A DNA stretch of 64,000 bases from DMER01 sp003451645 (GCA_031976175.1 DALYLR010000003.1:1-64000), one strand, 5' to 3'. Shown: positions 1 to 9,901, counted from the first letter of the stretch. Notes: generated by a model not told the origin, from the letters alone. Numbers and translations: made by a program.

Positions 1-59
1 CAGGACACGCGAAAAAACAAAGAGTGAGAGCGGGAAGGCGATTCGAAGAGGAGTCATCC

Positions 60-250
60 CGCTCTAGCATGTCGTCGGCAGTGCTATTCACGAACCAAAG
101 CCCCCTCCGTCCGCGTTCCGCGGACACCTCCCCCGCAAGCTGGGGAGGACAGAATGCGAGCTGATTTTATTGACCTCTTTGCTCACCCGTTCACGGGGGA
201 GCTGTCTGGCGAAGCGCTCGCCGCGAGCCAGACTGAGGGGGGGGCATTTG
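60..250. repeat. Intergenic hairpin-rich repeat downstream of msrP
   Basis: The first 267 bases hold no convincing gene. Two inverted repeats stand out: CCTCCCC (127-133) with GGGGAGG (142-148), and TCTGGC (205-210) with GCCAGA (227-232), embedded in runs of C and G. This resembles the dispersed palindromic elements common between genes in Rhizobiales-type genomes. Membership of a named family cannot be decided from one copy. Confidence 0.45.
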
Positions 251-267
251 CGAATCTAAGCGGCCTG

Positions 268-1230
268 CTACCGGTAAAGAACCTCATTCTCTAAGCCCCG
301 ATACAGCTCAGCCACCTGAGCGGCATAACCATTGAACAGCTGCGTGGGGCGGCGGGAGGTCTCGCCCAGGACCAGCTCATTGGCCTGGCTCCAGCGCGGA
401 TGGGGCACGGCCGGATTGACATTGGCCCAGAAGCCGTACTCCGACGCTTGTACTTTCTCCCAAAAGCTGACCGGACGCTGCGAAGTGAACGTAATCCGCT
501 GCACCGACTTGATGGATTTGAAGCCATACTTCCAAGGCAGGGCCAACCTGAGCGGCGCGCCGAATTGCTTAGCCAGAGGCTTGCCATAGGCGCCAGTGAC
601 CATGAAGGCCAACTCGTTCTGCGCCTCGGCCATCGTCATCCCCTCGGTATAAGGCCAGGGATACCAGAATTGCCGCTGACCGGAGGCGACCGTCGAATCC
701 TGAAACGACGTCATCAGGACATAACGCGATCCAGGCTTGGGCTGAGCCAACGCCACCAATTTGGACAGGGGAAAGCCCGTCCAAGGGATGGCCATTGCCC
801 AAGTCTCTACGCAACGCAGACGATAGAGTCGCTCCTCCACCCCCATCTGTTTGATGAGCTCATCGATGCCAAAGGTCAGCGGCTTGTCCACCTCTCCATC
901 GATCCGGATTTCCCAGGGCCGCGTGCGCAAACGCTGCGCGGCATCGGCGATCTGCTTGTGGCTGCCGAACTCGTAGAAATTGTTGTAGCGCGAGGTCAGG
1001 CTCTCGGCCGTGATGGGCCGGTCGAGCGTATAGGCCTCGTTGCGGGTGGCGGGGTAAAGGCCGCTGGTCAGGTCTGGCGGTTGCGCCACGGGAGCCGCCG
1101 CTTGCTCACAAGCCGCCAAAAGCGACGTCGCGCCAGCCAGTGTGAAGAAGCGGCGGCGGTTGAGGTAATGCGCCTCAGGTGTTGCCTCCCGTTCCGGGAT
1201 CTCCCAATTGCGAATGCTGCGGATCAACAT
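268..1230 (-). CDS. msrP: MsrP, periplasmic protein-methionine-sulfoxide reductase catalytic subunit
   Basis: Molybdopterin enzyme of 320 residues that reduces oxidised methionines in periplasmic proteins, normally using electrons from the membrane cytochrome MsrQ. A twin-arginine motif RRRFF lies at residues 25-29, followed by a hydrophobic stretch, so Tat export is expected. Cys140 in the context LRCVETW is the likely molybdenum ligand, and the segment YNNFYEFG near residue 83 is typical of MsrP/YedY. I start at the ATG at 1230 rather than a GTG four codons upstream because it is the first ATG. No msrQ follows in the 267 bases left in the window, and the upstream neighbour is the divergent phaC, so MsrQ must be encoded elsewhere or beyond the edge. 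Confidence 0.93.
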   Translation of the reverse strand: MLIRSIRNWEIPEREATPEAHYLNRRRFFTLAGATSLLAACEQAAAPVAQPPDLTSGLYPATRNEAYTLDRPITAESLTSRYNNFYEFGSHKQIADAAQRLRTRPWEIRIDGEVDKPLTFGIDELIKQMGVEERLYRLRCVETWAMAIPWTGFPLSKLVALAQPKPGSRYVLMTSFQDSTVASGQRQFWYPWPYTEGMTMAEAQNELAFMVTGAYGKPLAKQFGAPLRLALPWKYGFKSIKSVQRITFTSQRPVSFWEKVQASEYGFWANVNPAVPHPRWSQANELVLGETSRRPTQLFNGYAAQVAELYRGLENEVLYR

Positions 1231-1398
1231 GGCGGCCCCCACTCAAATCTTGTGTCGCGCGAAATAGATGACGTGAAGTCCAGTATGCACCTGGACAATC
1301 GCCACCCGCTTAGCGTTATGATGACATATTCATAAGACGAAAACAGGCTCGCGCGCGGTTCACGATTGCGAAAGCGGGCCATTCCTGGGAGGACCACC

Positions 1399-3117
1399 AT
1401 GGACGTCGCCAAGCAAACCGCCAAAACCGCAAAGAAAGCCATCGAAAGCATCGCCGAGCAGGCCGCGCAGTCGACCATCGCCCTCAACCCCATTGTCGGC
1501 CTGAACCGCCAGGAGCTGTTGCGCGCGGTGGGCCTTGTTGCCACCGAAATCGTGCGCCAGCCGTTGCTCTTTACGAAGCACGCGGGTGCCTTTGGCAATG
1601 ATGTCTTCAGTGTACTGAGGGGTAAGTCGGAATACGCGCCCGAGCCGCGCGACAAGCGCTTTATGGACAAGTTCTGGCAAGAGAACGCGGTCTACAAGCG
1701 CGGCATGCAGGGCTGGCTTGCACTGCGCAAGAATTTGCGCAATTGGGTCGACGATGCGGAGATGAGCCCAACCGACAAGACGCGGGCGAATTTCGTTCTC
1801 GACATTTTGACCGATGCGGTCGCGCCGACCAATTCGCTGATCGGCAATCCGGCGGCGCTCAAAAAGGCCTATGAGAGCCGCGGCCGCTCGCTGGTCAAGG
1901 GTTTGGGCAATCTCTACCACGACGTCATGCACAATGGCGGCATGCCGAGCCAGGTCGACAAGCGGCCCTTTAAGGTCGGCAAGAACCTCGCCATCACGCC
2001 GGGCAAGGTCGTCTACCGCACAGAGATGCTCGAACTCATTCAATACACGCCGACGACGCCCTCGGTCAGTGAGAAGCCATTGCTGATTATCCCGCCCCAG
2101 ATCAATAAGTTCTATGCCAGCGATCTGACCGCGGACAAATCGATGTTCCGCTATCTCGTCGGCAAAGGCATTCAACTCTTCGCCATCTCTTGGCGCAATC
2201 CGACCAAGAAGCACGCCCATTGGGGCCTGAAGAACTATATCGAGGAGATTATTGGCGCGGTCGATGTGACGCTGAAAATCACCAAGCAAAAGAGCCTCAA
2301 TCTGTCGGGCGCCTGCTCCGGCGGTATCACCATGGCCAGCATGTTGTCCTATCTGGCGGCGCATAAGGACAAGCGCATCAATGCGGTGACCTTCCTCGTC
2401 TGTGTGCTCGATCCGCAAAAGGATGACAGCGAGATCGGCGCCTTTGTGACGCCCAAGACGATCGAGTTCGCGCGAGTGCGTTCACGCAAGCGCGGAATCC
2501 TGACCGGACAGGATCTGTCACGCACTTTTGCCTGGCTCAGGCCCAACGATCTGATCTGGAACTATGTGATCAACAATTACCTGCTGGGCGAAGACCCGCC
2601 GCCCTTTGATATCCTGTATTGGAATAACGACTCGACCAATCTGCCCGCCCAGCTGCACTCGGACTATCTCGACCTTTATGAGAAGCAGCCCATGGCCAAT
2701 CCGGGCACGGTCGAGTTCATGAACCACAAGCTCGACATCACCAAGGTCAAGAACGACGCCTTCATTGTCGGCGGCGTGACCGACCACATCACGCCCTGGC
2801 GCGCGGTCTACCGCACGACGCAGATGATCGGCACACCAAAAGAGAACATCCGCTTTGTGCTCTCCTCCTCCGGCCATATTCAGTCGCTGATCAACCCGCC
2901 CGGCAATCCCAAAGCGCGCTTCTTCATGAACTCAGGCCTGCCCGCCTCCACGGATGAGTGGATCGCAGGCGCAGGCGAAACCAAGGGGTCGTGGTGGGAT
3001 ATGTGGGCGGATTGGTTAATCGAGCGCTCTGGCAAGACCAAGAGATCGAGCAAAAAGCTGGGTTCTGCGGCATTTCCGCCCTTGGGTGAAGCGCCAGGCG
3101 ACTATGTGCATGGATAG
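1399..3117 (+). CDS. phaC: PhaC, class II-like poly(3-hydroxyalkanoate) synthase
   Basis: Polymerises (R)-3-hydroxyacyl-CoA into PHA granules. The protein has 572 residues from the ATG at 1399, which has a GGGAGGA ribosome site just upstream. The lipase-like box GACSGG at residues 304-309 puts the nucleophile at Cys306. The other triad members are Asp462 (GVTDHITPW) and His493 (SSSGHIQS). The box sequence and total length look more like class II (Pseudomonas mcl-PHA) synthases than the class I enzymes usual in alphaproteobacteria. A PhaZ-like gene follows after 19 bases, the same order as in Pseudomonas phaC1-phaZ. No phasin or PhaE/PhaR subunit is adjacent. Confidence in PHA synthase is high, and in class II moderate. 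Confidence 0.93.
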   Translation: MDVAKQTAKTAKKAIESIAEQAAQSTIALNPIVGLNRQELLRAVGLVATEIVRQPLLFTKHAGAFGNDVFSVLRGKSEYAPEPRDKRFMDKFWQENAVYKRGMQGWLALRKNLRNWVDDAEMSPTDKTRANFVLDILTDAVAPTNSLIGNPAALKKAYESRGRSLVKGLGNLYHDVMHNGGMPSQVDKRPFKVGKNLAITPGKVVYRTEMLELIQYTPTTPSVSEKPLLIIPPQINKFYASDLTADKSMFRYLVGKGIQLFAISWRNPTKKHAHWGLKNYIEEIIGAVDVTLKITKQKSLNLSGACSGGITMASMLSYLAAHKDKRINAVTFLVCVLDPQKDDSEIGAFVTPKTIEFARVRSRKRGILTGQDLSRTFAWLRPNDLIWNYVINNYLLGEDPPPFDILYWNNDSTNLPAQLHSDYLDLYEKQPMANPGTVEFMNHKLDITKVKNDAFIVGGVTDHITPWRAVYRTTQMIGTPKENIRFVLSSSGHIQSLINPPGNPKARFFMNSGLPASTDEWIAGAGETKGSWWDMWADWLIERSGKTKRSSKKLGSAAFPPLGEAPGDYVHG

Positions 3118-3136
3118 GTGGTAGCCTCCGCCTCGC

Positions 3137-4003
3137 ATGAAAAACGCAAAGATCCGCCTTGTGGCACGTAAATCCGACGACAGCTGGGCCGGCGATGGCA
3201 AACCGCCCGCCATCCACTATGAAAAGATTGGCCGCCAGAAACTGCGCGTGGCGATCTGGAAGGGGACGGGGCAGAAGCGTCCCATCCTGTTCTTCAATGG
3301 GATTGGCGCCAATCTGGAATTGGTGAGCCCTTTGCACGAGGCGCTGCCCGACCGGGATGTCATCACCTTTGACATGCCAGGGATTGGCAAGAGCCCGTCG
3401 CCCAAGGTGCCCTACCGGCCCTGGTGGATCAGCCACGCGGCGGCAAAGATCCTCGACCGGCATGGCTATGAGGGCAAGGTCGATGTGATCGGCGTTAGCT
3501 GGGGCGGCGCTGTCGCACAGCAATTCGCCTTTCAGTGTCAGCATCGCGTCAACCGCTTGATCCTGGCCGCCACCACCGCCGGGATGACCATGGTGCCCGG
3601 TGATTGGGGCGTCTTGAGCAAGATGGCAACCCCGCAACGCTATGTGGACCCGGAATACCTCAAGCGCAATTTCGAGAAGCTCTATGGCGAGGGCGAGAAC
3701 CTGGCCGGGCAGCACGCCATCCGCATCATGCCACCCACCTTGGTTGGCTATTTCGCGCAAATGACGGCGATGCTGGGCTGGACCTCGCTGCCCTTTCTGC
3801 CACTGATCCGCAAGCCGACTTTGGTGATGATGGGCGACCGCGACCGCATTGTGCCGCTTGTCAATGGCCGCATCTTGAAGATGTTCCTGCCCAAGGGCGA
3901 GTTGCACATCGTCAAGAATGCGGGCCACCTCTTCATCATCTCGCGGCTCAAGGAGATCGAGCCGGTCCTGCGCCGGTTTCTGGATGGACCGGAGCAGACC
4001 TAG
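3137..4003 (+). CDS. phaZ: PhaZ-like intracellular PHA depolymerase (alpha/beta hydrolase)
   Basis: Alpha/beta hydrolase of 288 residues, probably acting on stored PHA. The nucleophile elbow is GVSWGG (119-124, Ser121), which with the following AVAQQFA resembles Pseudomonas-type PhaZ. The likely acid is Asp236 (or Asp234) in MGDRDRIVP, and His264 in NAGHLF completes the triad. There is no signal peptide, which fits a granule-associated cytoplasmic enzyme. It lies 19 bases after phaC on the same strand and both are closed by the hairpin at 4002-4053, so the pair is probably one operon. A generic esterase role cannot be excluded. Confidence 0.85.
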   Translation: MKNAKIRLVARKSDDSWAGDGKPPAIHYEKIGRQKLRVAIWKGTGQKRPILFFNGIGANLELVSPLHEALPDRDVITFDMPGIGKSPSPKVPYRPWWISHAAAKILDRHGYEGKVDVIGVSWGGAVAQQFAFQCQHRVNRLILAATTAGMTMVPGDWGVLSKMATPQRYVDPEYLKRNFEKLYGEGENLAGQHAIRIMPPTLVGYFAQMTAMLGWTSLPFLPLIRKPTLVMMGDRDRIVPLVNGRILKMFLPKGELHIVKNAGHLFIISRLKEIEPVLRRFLDGPEQT

Positions 4004-4053
4004 AGCACAATCCGTTCAAGCTGAATCGGATCGTGCTCTCGATTTGTTTGTTT
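4002..4053 (+). terminator. Rho-independent-like terminator of phaC-phaZ
   Basis: AGAGCACAATCCG (4002-4014) pairs with CGGATCGTGCTCT (4027-4039), with one A-C mismatch and a 12-base loop. The T-rich stretch CGATTTGTTTGTTT follows. It overlaps the phaZ stop codon and lies between convergent genes. The core also resembles a dispersed Rhizobiales intergenic palindrome, so it may be both a repeat and a terminator. Confidence 0.6.
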
Positions 4054-4124
4054 ACGCGCTTTCTAGCGACGAACCGGTATCCACTTCGCCGGAAAGCGCT
4101 CTAGAGCAAGACATGACGCGGCCC

Positions 4125-6983
4125 CTACTGGATGAGGCCGCGCAGTTTGATCGGTACTGCCGCAGATTTGGCCGTTGCACCTGTCTCCGTGTCAGTCACT
4201 TCGACCGACAACTCATAGGAAACGGTCGCAGTCCCGCTATAGGATACGGCCTCGGGGAAGAAATCAGTAATCCGGAACATCACCGCGCGAAGGGTGGGAT
4301 CTTTGGGGTCGGCCAAATTGTTCAATGTCTTGGTTGCGATCTTGCCCGAAGCCACATGGCGCAAACTCCAAACGCGTGAGAATTTGCTGTCGGCCTTGGG
4401 CGGCGTCGAGACGATTTGATACGCCACGCGGACTGTCTCATTGGGATCGACCGCTAAGGACGCCGTATTGGTGACGATAGTGACCAAGGGCTGCCCCGCT
4501 TGCGTCGCGGGCTTGTTGACAAACACTGTGATCGTTGCCCGGACGGCCTGACCCGTTGGATCCGTATAGGACGCCACAAGATCAAAGACCCCAACGCCTG
4601 GGAATTTGGTGACCAAGGAGCACGTGCCCGGATTGGGGATGACCTTGGGAAACTGATTTTGCGGCTTAATGGTCCACACCACATCCTTGCAAAGGGCGGC
4701 GTTTGCGACCGCGAGCCCATCTTGGACCTCGATCACAAACTCATGGAACACGCCATCTTTCGCGCCGAACTGTCCGGGCATCTGATCAGACGTGACCGTC
4801 ACAGGCGAGGTGAAGATGACCTTTGGCTTTGCATTGGTGACCTCGAATGTCGTGGTGCGCGAGGCGATAGCACCAGCAGAATCGATGACATCCACGCGCA
4901 GGATGCGCTTGCCAATCGCGAGCCCTTTGGCGGGGAAGTTCTGGAGATTGCCATTGTTGGTCAGGATCAGCTTGTCGTCGACGAACCAGGCGTGCTTCTT
5001 GGGCTTGGCTTCATCTTCCACATCAAAAACGACCGCATTGGCCGTGATCGCGCCGTACTCGCTGGCGACTGAGCCCGGCGAGGACAGGCTCAAGATCATG
5101 GGAGGAATATTGACACCATTCATCATGATGGCCTCACGCACCGGACCATAGGCATTCACCACGCGAAAGCCCTCGAAGACTTTTGCGTGCTTGGCCATCA
5201 GACCCCACACTTGCCCGGCGGACAGATTTGGATTGGCTGCTTTGACCATGGCAGCAACGCCAGCCACAAACGGCGACGAGAAACTCGTGCCGCTCTTGAT
5301 TTGTAAGCTGGTCCCGTCTTGCGGGTTGTCACCCATATAAAGTGTGAATGGGCCATAGATATCGACAGTGTCCCCGGTGTCTGACCCGCGATTGGACCCA
5401 TTGGCGATATCGGCCTTTCCACCCTGCGCCTCAGGTTTGGCGCTCTCAAACCCGCCGACACAAATGACCCCGGTATTCTCGCATGGGACCCAAACCACGC
5501 CCTCAGGGCCCTTGCCATTCTCGGTCCGCCAATCGACGTTCTTGCCTTCGTTGCCAGCTGAGGCAAACACCATCACGCCGGAATCGGTAACCGCCTTGGC
5601 CACATCATCCAAGACACCGATCCCGCTTTCGGAAAACCACCCGCCAATTCCTTCGGTGGAGATGGCGGCGGCGCCGCTGATGTTGAGGATGAAGGGCTTT
5701 CCGTATCCGCCAACAACAAGGTTGCCCAGGCTTTCAACAACGGCGAAAAGATCTGAGGGCGCCGTCCGCAGGTCAAGGGCCGCGACTTGCGGCGCCGATC
5801 CAACGCCGCCGCGTCCATCGTCAAACTGAGCAGCCGCAGCCTCCGCGACCTGCGTGCCATGCCATGGCTTGCTCTTTTCATAGGTGTTGGCGCCGCCGGG
5901 ATTGTCATTGTTGTGAGGCGGCAAATCGCCATCGCCATCCGCATACCCTTTGTCCAGGATCATCAGAGGAACGGTGACGCCCTGCTTGCGCGTGCGCTTT
6001 GCGGCCTGAAGAACGCGCCACGCCCCGATCGCATTCACAAAGTAGGGGCCGCCTTCCCGGATGTAACTCCATTGCGCTGCGTCCATTCCGTCATCTTCGT
6101 TGGTCTTCCCCATCATCATGTCGGTCGATTGCAGCACAAAGTTCAGGCTGGGCTTCAGACCGGCCTGGCGGGCTTGCCCGGCAATGGCAAGCAGGTGGGC
6201 AGCCCGAGCACTGGACACCGAAAACCCTTGCGCGGCCGCACCAAAATCGAACGGCACAGGCGCGTCCACATTGACAATGATCCTGTAGAGGCGCGGCAGC
6301 CCGGCGGCCCCCTTGGTAAGCTGGCCATCAATGCGGCCGCCAAACTTTGCGGCAAAGGCCGCGACCACTGCGGGGTCCGAACCCACCAGGATCAACTCAT
6401 CCTCGACAAACGGGCTCTGCGTGCCACTCGCCGAGCGTATCGCCGCCGCGGCCCGCGCCGAGCCGTCGGCCCTGCGGCCAAGGGACAAACGCGGCAAGCC
6501 CGCGCCGATCGCAGGCTCCACGCGCAAGGTTGTACCTTGCTGAGCACCTGGTGTCCGCTCGCCAGCCGTGCGTTCGGCAGGTCTCTGCCCGCCACGCAAC
6601 AATGAGGCGACCGAGGTGTTCAGTGTACGGTTGTTTGTCTCATCGGTCTCCGGGATGCGCCGGTCACTATCCACCATCACTTGGATCGATGCGGTCTTTG
6701 CCACGCGCGTCTGAAAAACTGCCCGCGTCTGCGCGCCGGGTGCCAGATCACGCACCAGGGCATTTTCAGTCTGGCGCGCTGTGCGATCATACAGCGTCAC
6801 CACCGCCCGGGGGCTAGCGCCGCGGCCCTGATTTCGAATGATTGCCGTTACAGCGGCCAGATCGCCATCGCCAAAGGCCAAGACCTCCGCAACCACCAGG
6901 TCGGGCTCAGCGGGTTGTGCGAAGACTGGCGAAAGACCGGCGAGAAGTGGGACCAACACGAGCGCGAGAGACCAAGACCGCAT
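4125..6983 (-). CDS. Secreted subtilisin-like (S8) serine protease with N-terminal CARDB-like domain
   Basis: Large exported peptidase of 952 residues. A signal peptide ends near the PVFAQ segment. A CARDB-like adhesion domain (about residues 27-130) is followed by a low-complexity linker. The S8 domain shows Asp344 (LMILDKGYADGDGD), His375 (KPWHGTQVAEA), the oxyanion Asn in ASAGNEG, and Ser567 in SGTSFSSPFVAG. About 300 residues beyond it are beta-rich and Ig/PKD-like, without a motif I can name. I chose the ATG at 6983, which has AGAGG six bases upstream and gives a clean signal peptide. The upstream frame adds MVTARVLFSLLF. The gene stands alone. A role in processing or degrading extracellular protein is inferred. 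Confidence 0.88.
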   Translation of the reverse strand: MRSWSLALVLVPLLAGLSPVFAQPAEPDLVVAEVLAFGDGDLAAVTAIIRNQGRGASPRAVVTLYDRTARQTENALVRDLAPGAQTRAVFQTRVAKTASIQVMVDSDRRIPETDETNNRTLNTSVASLLRGGQRPAERTAGERTPGAQQGTTLRVEPAIGAGLPRLSLGRRADGSARAAAAIRSASGTQSPFVEDELILVGSDPAVVAAFAAKFGGRIDGQLTKGAAGLPRLYRIIVNVDAPVPFDFGAAAQGFSVSSARAAHLLAIAGQARQAGLKPSLNFVLQSTDMMMGKTNEDDGMDAAQWSYIREGGPYFVNAIGAWRVLQAAKRTRKQGVTVPLMILDKGYADGDGDLPPHNNDNPGGANTYEKSKPWHGTQVAEAAAAQFDDGRGGVGSAPQVAALDLRTAPSDLFAVVESLGNLVVGGYGKPFILNISGAAAISTEGIGGWFSESGIGVLDDVAKAVTDSGVMVFASAGNEGKNVDWRTENGKGPEGVVWVPCENTGVICVGGFESAKPEAQGGKADIANGSNRGSDTGDTVDIYGPFTLYMGDNPQDGTSLQIKSGTSFSSPFVAGVAAMVKAANPNLSAGQVWGLMAKHAKVFEGFRVVNAYGPVREAIMMNGVNIPPMILSLSSPGSVASEYGAITANAVVFDVEDEAKPKKHAWFVDDKLILTNNGNLQNFPAKGLAIGKRILRVDVIDSAGAIASRTTTFEVTNAKPKVIFTSPVTVTSDQMPGQFGAKDGVFHEFVIEVQDGLAVANAALCKDVVWTIKPQNQFPKVIPNPGTCSLVTKFPGVGVFDLVASYTDPTGQAVRATITVFVNKPATQAGQPLVTIVTNTASLAVDPNETVRVAYQIVSTPPKADSKFSRVWSLRHVASGKIATKTLNNLADPKDPTLRAVMFRITDFFPEAVSYSGTATVSYELSVEVTDTETGATAKSAAVPIKLRGLIQ

Positions 6984-7124
6984 GCGACGCCTCTGTTTGA
7001 ACAGCAATGAAAACAAGACGCGGGCTGTTACCATAGATTGAATTGCGGTGGCAATCGCCCTCGCATTCGAAGGTGCACCGATGCGCCCGTTCTCCAGAGC
7101 GCAGCGATGCCAACGTGACGATCA

Positions 7125-9197
7125 TCACGCCGCATGCGGGCCATGGCTGAGCACATGATCGGCGAGTTTGCCTGTCAACTCGCTCAGATGATCGAGGGTG
7201 GCGGTAAAGGTCGCGGCCCCTTGCGTCGCTGAGCGCAACTCAACGATCATCGTCTGAAGCTCCGCCTCCGGAATATGGGCCGAGACGGTATCCCAGCCTG
7301 GCCAGCCCGCCCGCCCATCGAACCCTAAGATCTGACCGCGATGACCAGTCACGATCTGATTGATCCGCGCCGTTGCATCCGAAGGCGTGTGGATGGCAAC
7401 CGCCATGATGGGCTCAAGCAAGACAGGCGAGCACTTGGCCATGCCATCCGTCATGCCGATCCGCGCCGCCTGCTGAAAGGCCGCATCCGAACTATCGACA
7501 GAATGATAGGACCCGTCCGTGAGCGCCACATGCACGTCCACGACCGGAAAGCCCAAGGGCCCGCGCTGCAGATAATCGCGCACGCCCTTCTCGACCGAGG
7601 GTATGAAGTTGCGCGGCACGACGCCGCCCGTAATCCGGTCCTCGAACACAAAGCCCTCGCCGCGCGGCAGCGGCTTGATCTCCAAGACCACGTCGCCGAA
7701 TTGTCCGTGCCCGCCGGTTTGCTTTTTGTGCCGGCCGCGTTCGGTCGCACTCTTGCGGATGGTTTCCTTGTAGCCGACCAAAGGCACGCGCGTCTCCAGC
7801 GCCAATTGATACTTGCGAGCCAGTTTTGCAATCGCCGTGCGCAAATGCATTTCACCTTGGCCCGCGAGAACGAATTCATGCGTGTCGGCGCGCGACTCGT
7901 AAATGATCGAGGGGTCCTCCTCATGCAGCTTGGCCATGGCGGCCGAGACCTTCACATCATCCTTGCGGTCGGCGGTCCGGATGGACAAGCGATAGACCGG
8001 CTTAAGTCCCGCCGCTCGGGTCAGGGCCGCTTGCCCCTTCGCCGTCGCAAGCGTGTCACCCGTGACCACATGCTCCAGGCGGCCAAGAGCGACCGTCTCA
8101 CCCGCACCAGCGTGGACGACCTTGGTCTGCTTATCGCCGTGGAGCTGCACGATGCCGCCCACCCGCTCCTCCCGTCCATCACTGCGATAGAGTGTTGCGC
8201 CATCCTTGACCGTGCCGCGCAGAACGCGCACCAGGCTTTGCTTGCCAGCCGCGCCGTGCATGGTCTTGAGCACCTGGATGACCGCCTCCTCGCCCGCTTT
8301 GACCCCCAAGCGGGCCGCGAGGGCCTCCACGCCCGGCACATCATGGCGGAAGGATTTGAGCAACCGCCGCACGCCGTAATCCTTGGCCGCCGAACCGATC
8401 AGCACCGGGACGATCAGGCCTTCCGCCAATTCGCGCCGGAGGTCCGCAAAGATTTCATCCTTAGGCGGCGTAATATCGCTCAGCAGCTCCTCCATCAAAT
8501 GGTCATCATAATCCGCAAGCTTCTCGAGCATCTGGAAACGCGCTTCCTGCTCGCGCGGCTGAACATGTTTGGGCATGGGGATGATTTCGGAGGGCGCGTT
8601 CTCGCGGTAAACATAAGCGCGCTCATGCGCCAGGTCGACATAGCCCGTGACCGTGCCATCGGCCCAAATCGGCACTTGCCGCAGGACCAGCGGCTTGGCG
8701 CTCGATGCTTGGAACGCCGACAATAAATCCCGGATGAGGCCTTGCGCCTTGTCGATCTTATTAATGAAAATCATATGAGGGATGCCCAGATCGGCAACCC
8801 GCTTCAGCACCGGTTGCAACATCGCAGCTTTGGCGGCGTCTGGCTCTGCCACGATCACCGCAGCATCGGCCCCTTGCAAGGCGTTGAGCGTATCACCCAG
8901 AAATTCGACCGAACCCGGACAATCAAGAAACGTGAAACTCTCATCCATGAAGCGTGTGATGGCCGTGTTCACCTCCACCGACATGAGGGCGTTACGCGCT
9001 TCGGGGCTTGCATCGCCAACCGTGTTCTGCGCTTGCGCCGATCCTTTGCGCGTGATGGCGCCCGTTACAAACAGCAAGCTTTCCAGAAGCGCGGTCTTGC
9101 CTGAGCCTTGCGGGCCCAGGAAGGCAATGGTGCGGGGCCCGCGCCGCCCCGCGGCGTGAGTGCCGTTTGCGTGTCCGTTCATGTTGGATTGTGTCAT
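7125..9197 (-). CDS. EF-G-like translational GTPase (EF-G2-type)
   Basis: Paralogue of elongation factor G, 690 residues. P-loop GPQGSGKT (28-35), DCPG (92-95, in place of the usual DTPG) and NKID (146-149) define the GTPase. Domains II-V follow, including an EF-G domain IV-like stretch (about 470-590: GHGQFGDVVLEIKPLPRG). It is not the canonical fusA: there is no str operon, and the G1 and G3 motifs diverge as in EF-G-like proteins such as PRK12740. The ATG at 9197 has GGAGG nine bases upstream and is preferred to a start five codons earlier. The cellular role of this subgroup is not settled. Confidence 0.88.
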   Translation of the reverse strand: MTQSNMNGHANGTHAAGRRGPRTIAFLGPQGSGKTALLESLLFVTGAITRKGSAQAQNTVGDASPEARNALMSVEVNTAITRFMDESFTFLDCPGSVEFLGDTLNALQGADAAVIVAEPDAAKAAMLQPVLKRVADLGIPHMIFINKIDKAQGLIRDLLSAFQASSAKPLVLRQVPIWADGTVTGYVDLAHERAYVYRENAPSEIIPMPKHVQPREQEARFQMLEKLADYDDHLMEELLSDITPPKDEIFADLRRELAEGLIVPVLIGSAAKDYGVRRLLKSFRHDVPGVEALAARLGVKAGEEAVIQVLKTMHGAAGKQSLVRVLRGTVKDGATLYRSDGREERVGGIVQLHGDKQTKVVHAGAGETVALGRLEHVVTGDTLATAKGQAALTRAAGLKPVYRLSIRTADRKDDVKVSAAMAKLHEEDPSIIYESRADTHEFVLAGQGEMHLRTAIAKLARKYQLALETRVPLVGYKETIRKSATERGRHKKQTGGHGQFGDVVLEIKPLPRGEGFVFEDRITGGVVPRNFIPSVEKGVRDYLQRGPLGFPVVDVHVALTDGSYHSVDSSDAAFQQAARIGMTDGMAKCSPVLLEPIMAVAIHTPSDATARINQIVTGHRGQILGFDGRAGWPGWDTVSAHIPEAELQTMIVELRSATQGAATFTATLDHLSELTGKLADHVLSHGPHAA

Positions 9198-9330
9198 TGG
9201 GTCAACCTCCATCGCCCGGGGGCGGTTGAGGTTTTAGGAGACGGCCCCTCGCGGGCGTTTGCAAAGCGTCGCGCCGTTCAGGGGACCTGGCAAGGGGAAA
9301 TCGTTGCGGCGATGCACAATGTGCACCTGG

Positions 9331-9603
9331 CTATTTGCGCGCGCCGGCCGGCTTGGCCTTGAGTTTTTCTGCAGCCTTGACGACCAACTCGTTGATGCGG
9401 GTTTGCCAGCCGGGCCCTGCGGCCTTCAGCGTTGCGACCGCATCGCGATTGAGGCGGATCGAGACCGCAATCTTGGGCTCCTCATCAGCGGGCGGGCGGC
9501 CCAAAGAGCGGCGATAAGCCTCCACAATATGGGGGACGACTTCGGAAGACGGCCGGAACCGTTTCCATTGCGCAGCCGTAATCGGCGGGTTCTCATCGTC
9601 CAC
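9331..9603 (-). CDS. brnA: BrnA-type antitoxin (ribbon-helix-helix)
   Basis: Antitoxin partner of BrnT, about 90 residues. The N-terminal segment DDENPPITAAQWKRFRPSSEVVP is characteristic of BrnA. The C-terminal half (IAVSIRLNRDAVATLKAAGPGWQTRINELV) is the ribbon-helix-helix DNA-binding region. I place the start at a GTG (9603) because AAGGAAAGG sits seven bases upstream, directly after the brnT stop codon. The frame extends upstream to another GTG at 9660 overlapping brnT. It is expected to neutralise BrnT and repress the operon through the palindrome at 9900-9917. Confidence 0.87.
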   Translation of the reverse strand: MDDENPPITAAQWKRFRPSSEVVPHIVEAYRRSLGRPPADEEPKIAVSIRLNRDAVATLKAAGPGWQTRINELVVKAAEKLKAKPAGARK

Positions 9604-9622
9604 CGCCCGGCCTTTCCTTTGT

Positions 9623-9901
9623 CTAGAATTTTGGGTCGTCGTAGTACTGCCTGATTTCACGCTTGTTTGCCTTTCTCAGGCTGATTACCCGCACCCAGCC
9701 GCTATCTGTCTCTGTCCAAACCATGACTGTGAGGACGGAACCCATCGGAGCAATGGTCCGATATCGGGCCTCCCCGTAGCGCTCTGACTGGTCCTCCTCT
9801 GTGGCACTGTTCAACCAGTCGATCTTGTCCGTATCGGCAAAATCGAGCCCATGTTTGAGCAGGTTCGACCGGCGCTTGCGCTCGTCCCATTCATACTGCA
9901 T
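9623..9901 (-). CDS. brnT: BrnT-type ribonuclease toxin
   Basis: Toxin of 92 residues with the BrnT signature YEWDERKRRSNLLKHGLDFADT at the N-terminus and a RelE-like tail ending VISLRKANKREIRQYYDD. BrnT proteins cleave RNA and inhibit translation. The ATG at 9901 gives the standard family N-terminus; the much longer upstream frame has no family similarity. It is the first gene of the pair, 19 bases before the preferred brnA start, and its start codon overlaps the operator palindrome. Confidence 0.9.
   Translation of the reverse strand: MQYEWDERKRRSNLLKHGLDFADTDKIDWLNSATEEDQSERYGEARYRTIAPMGSVLTVMVWTETDSGWVRVISLRKANKREIRQYYDDPKF

Noticed and set aside
400..1335. Long plus-strand frame opposite msrP
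   Set aside because: It lies wholly antisense to a recognised enzyme and its sequence is rich in Arg/His/Leu without domain features, a by-product of GC-rich codons.
7341..8726. 461-codon plus-strand frame opposite the EF-G-like gene
   Set aside because: Antisense to a clear translational GTPase, with no recognisable motif.
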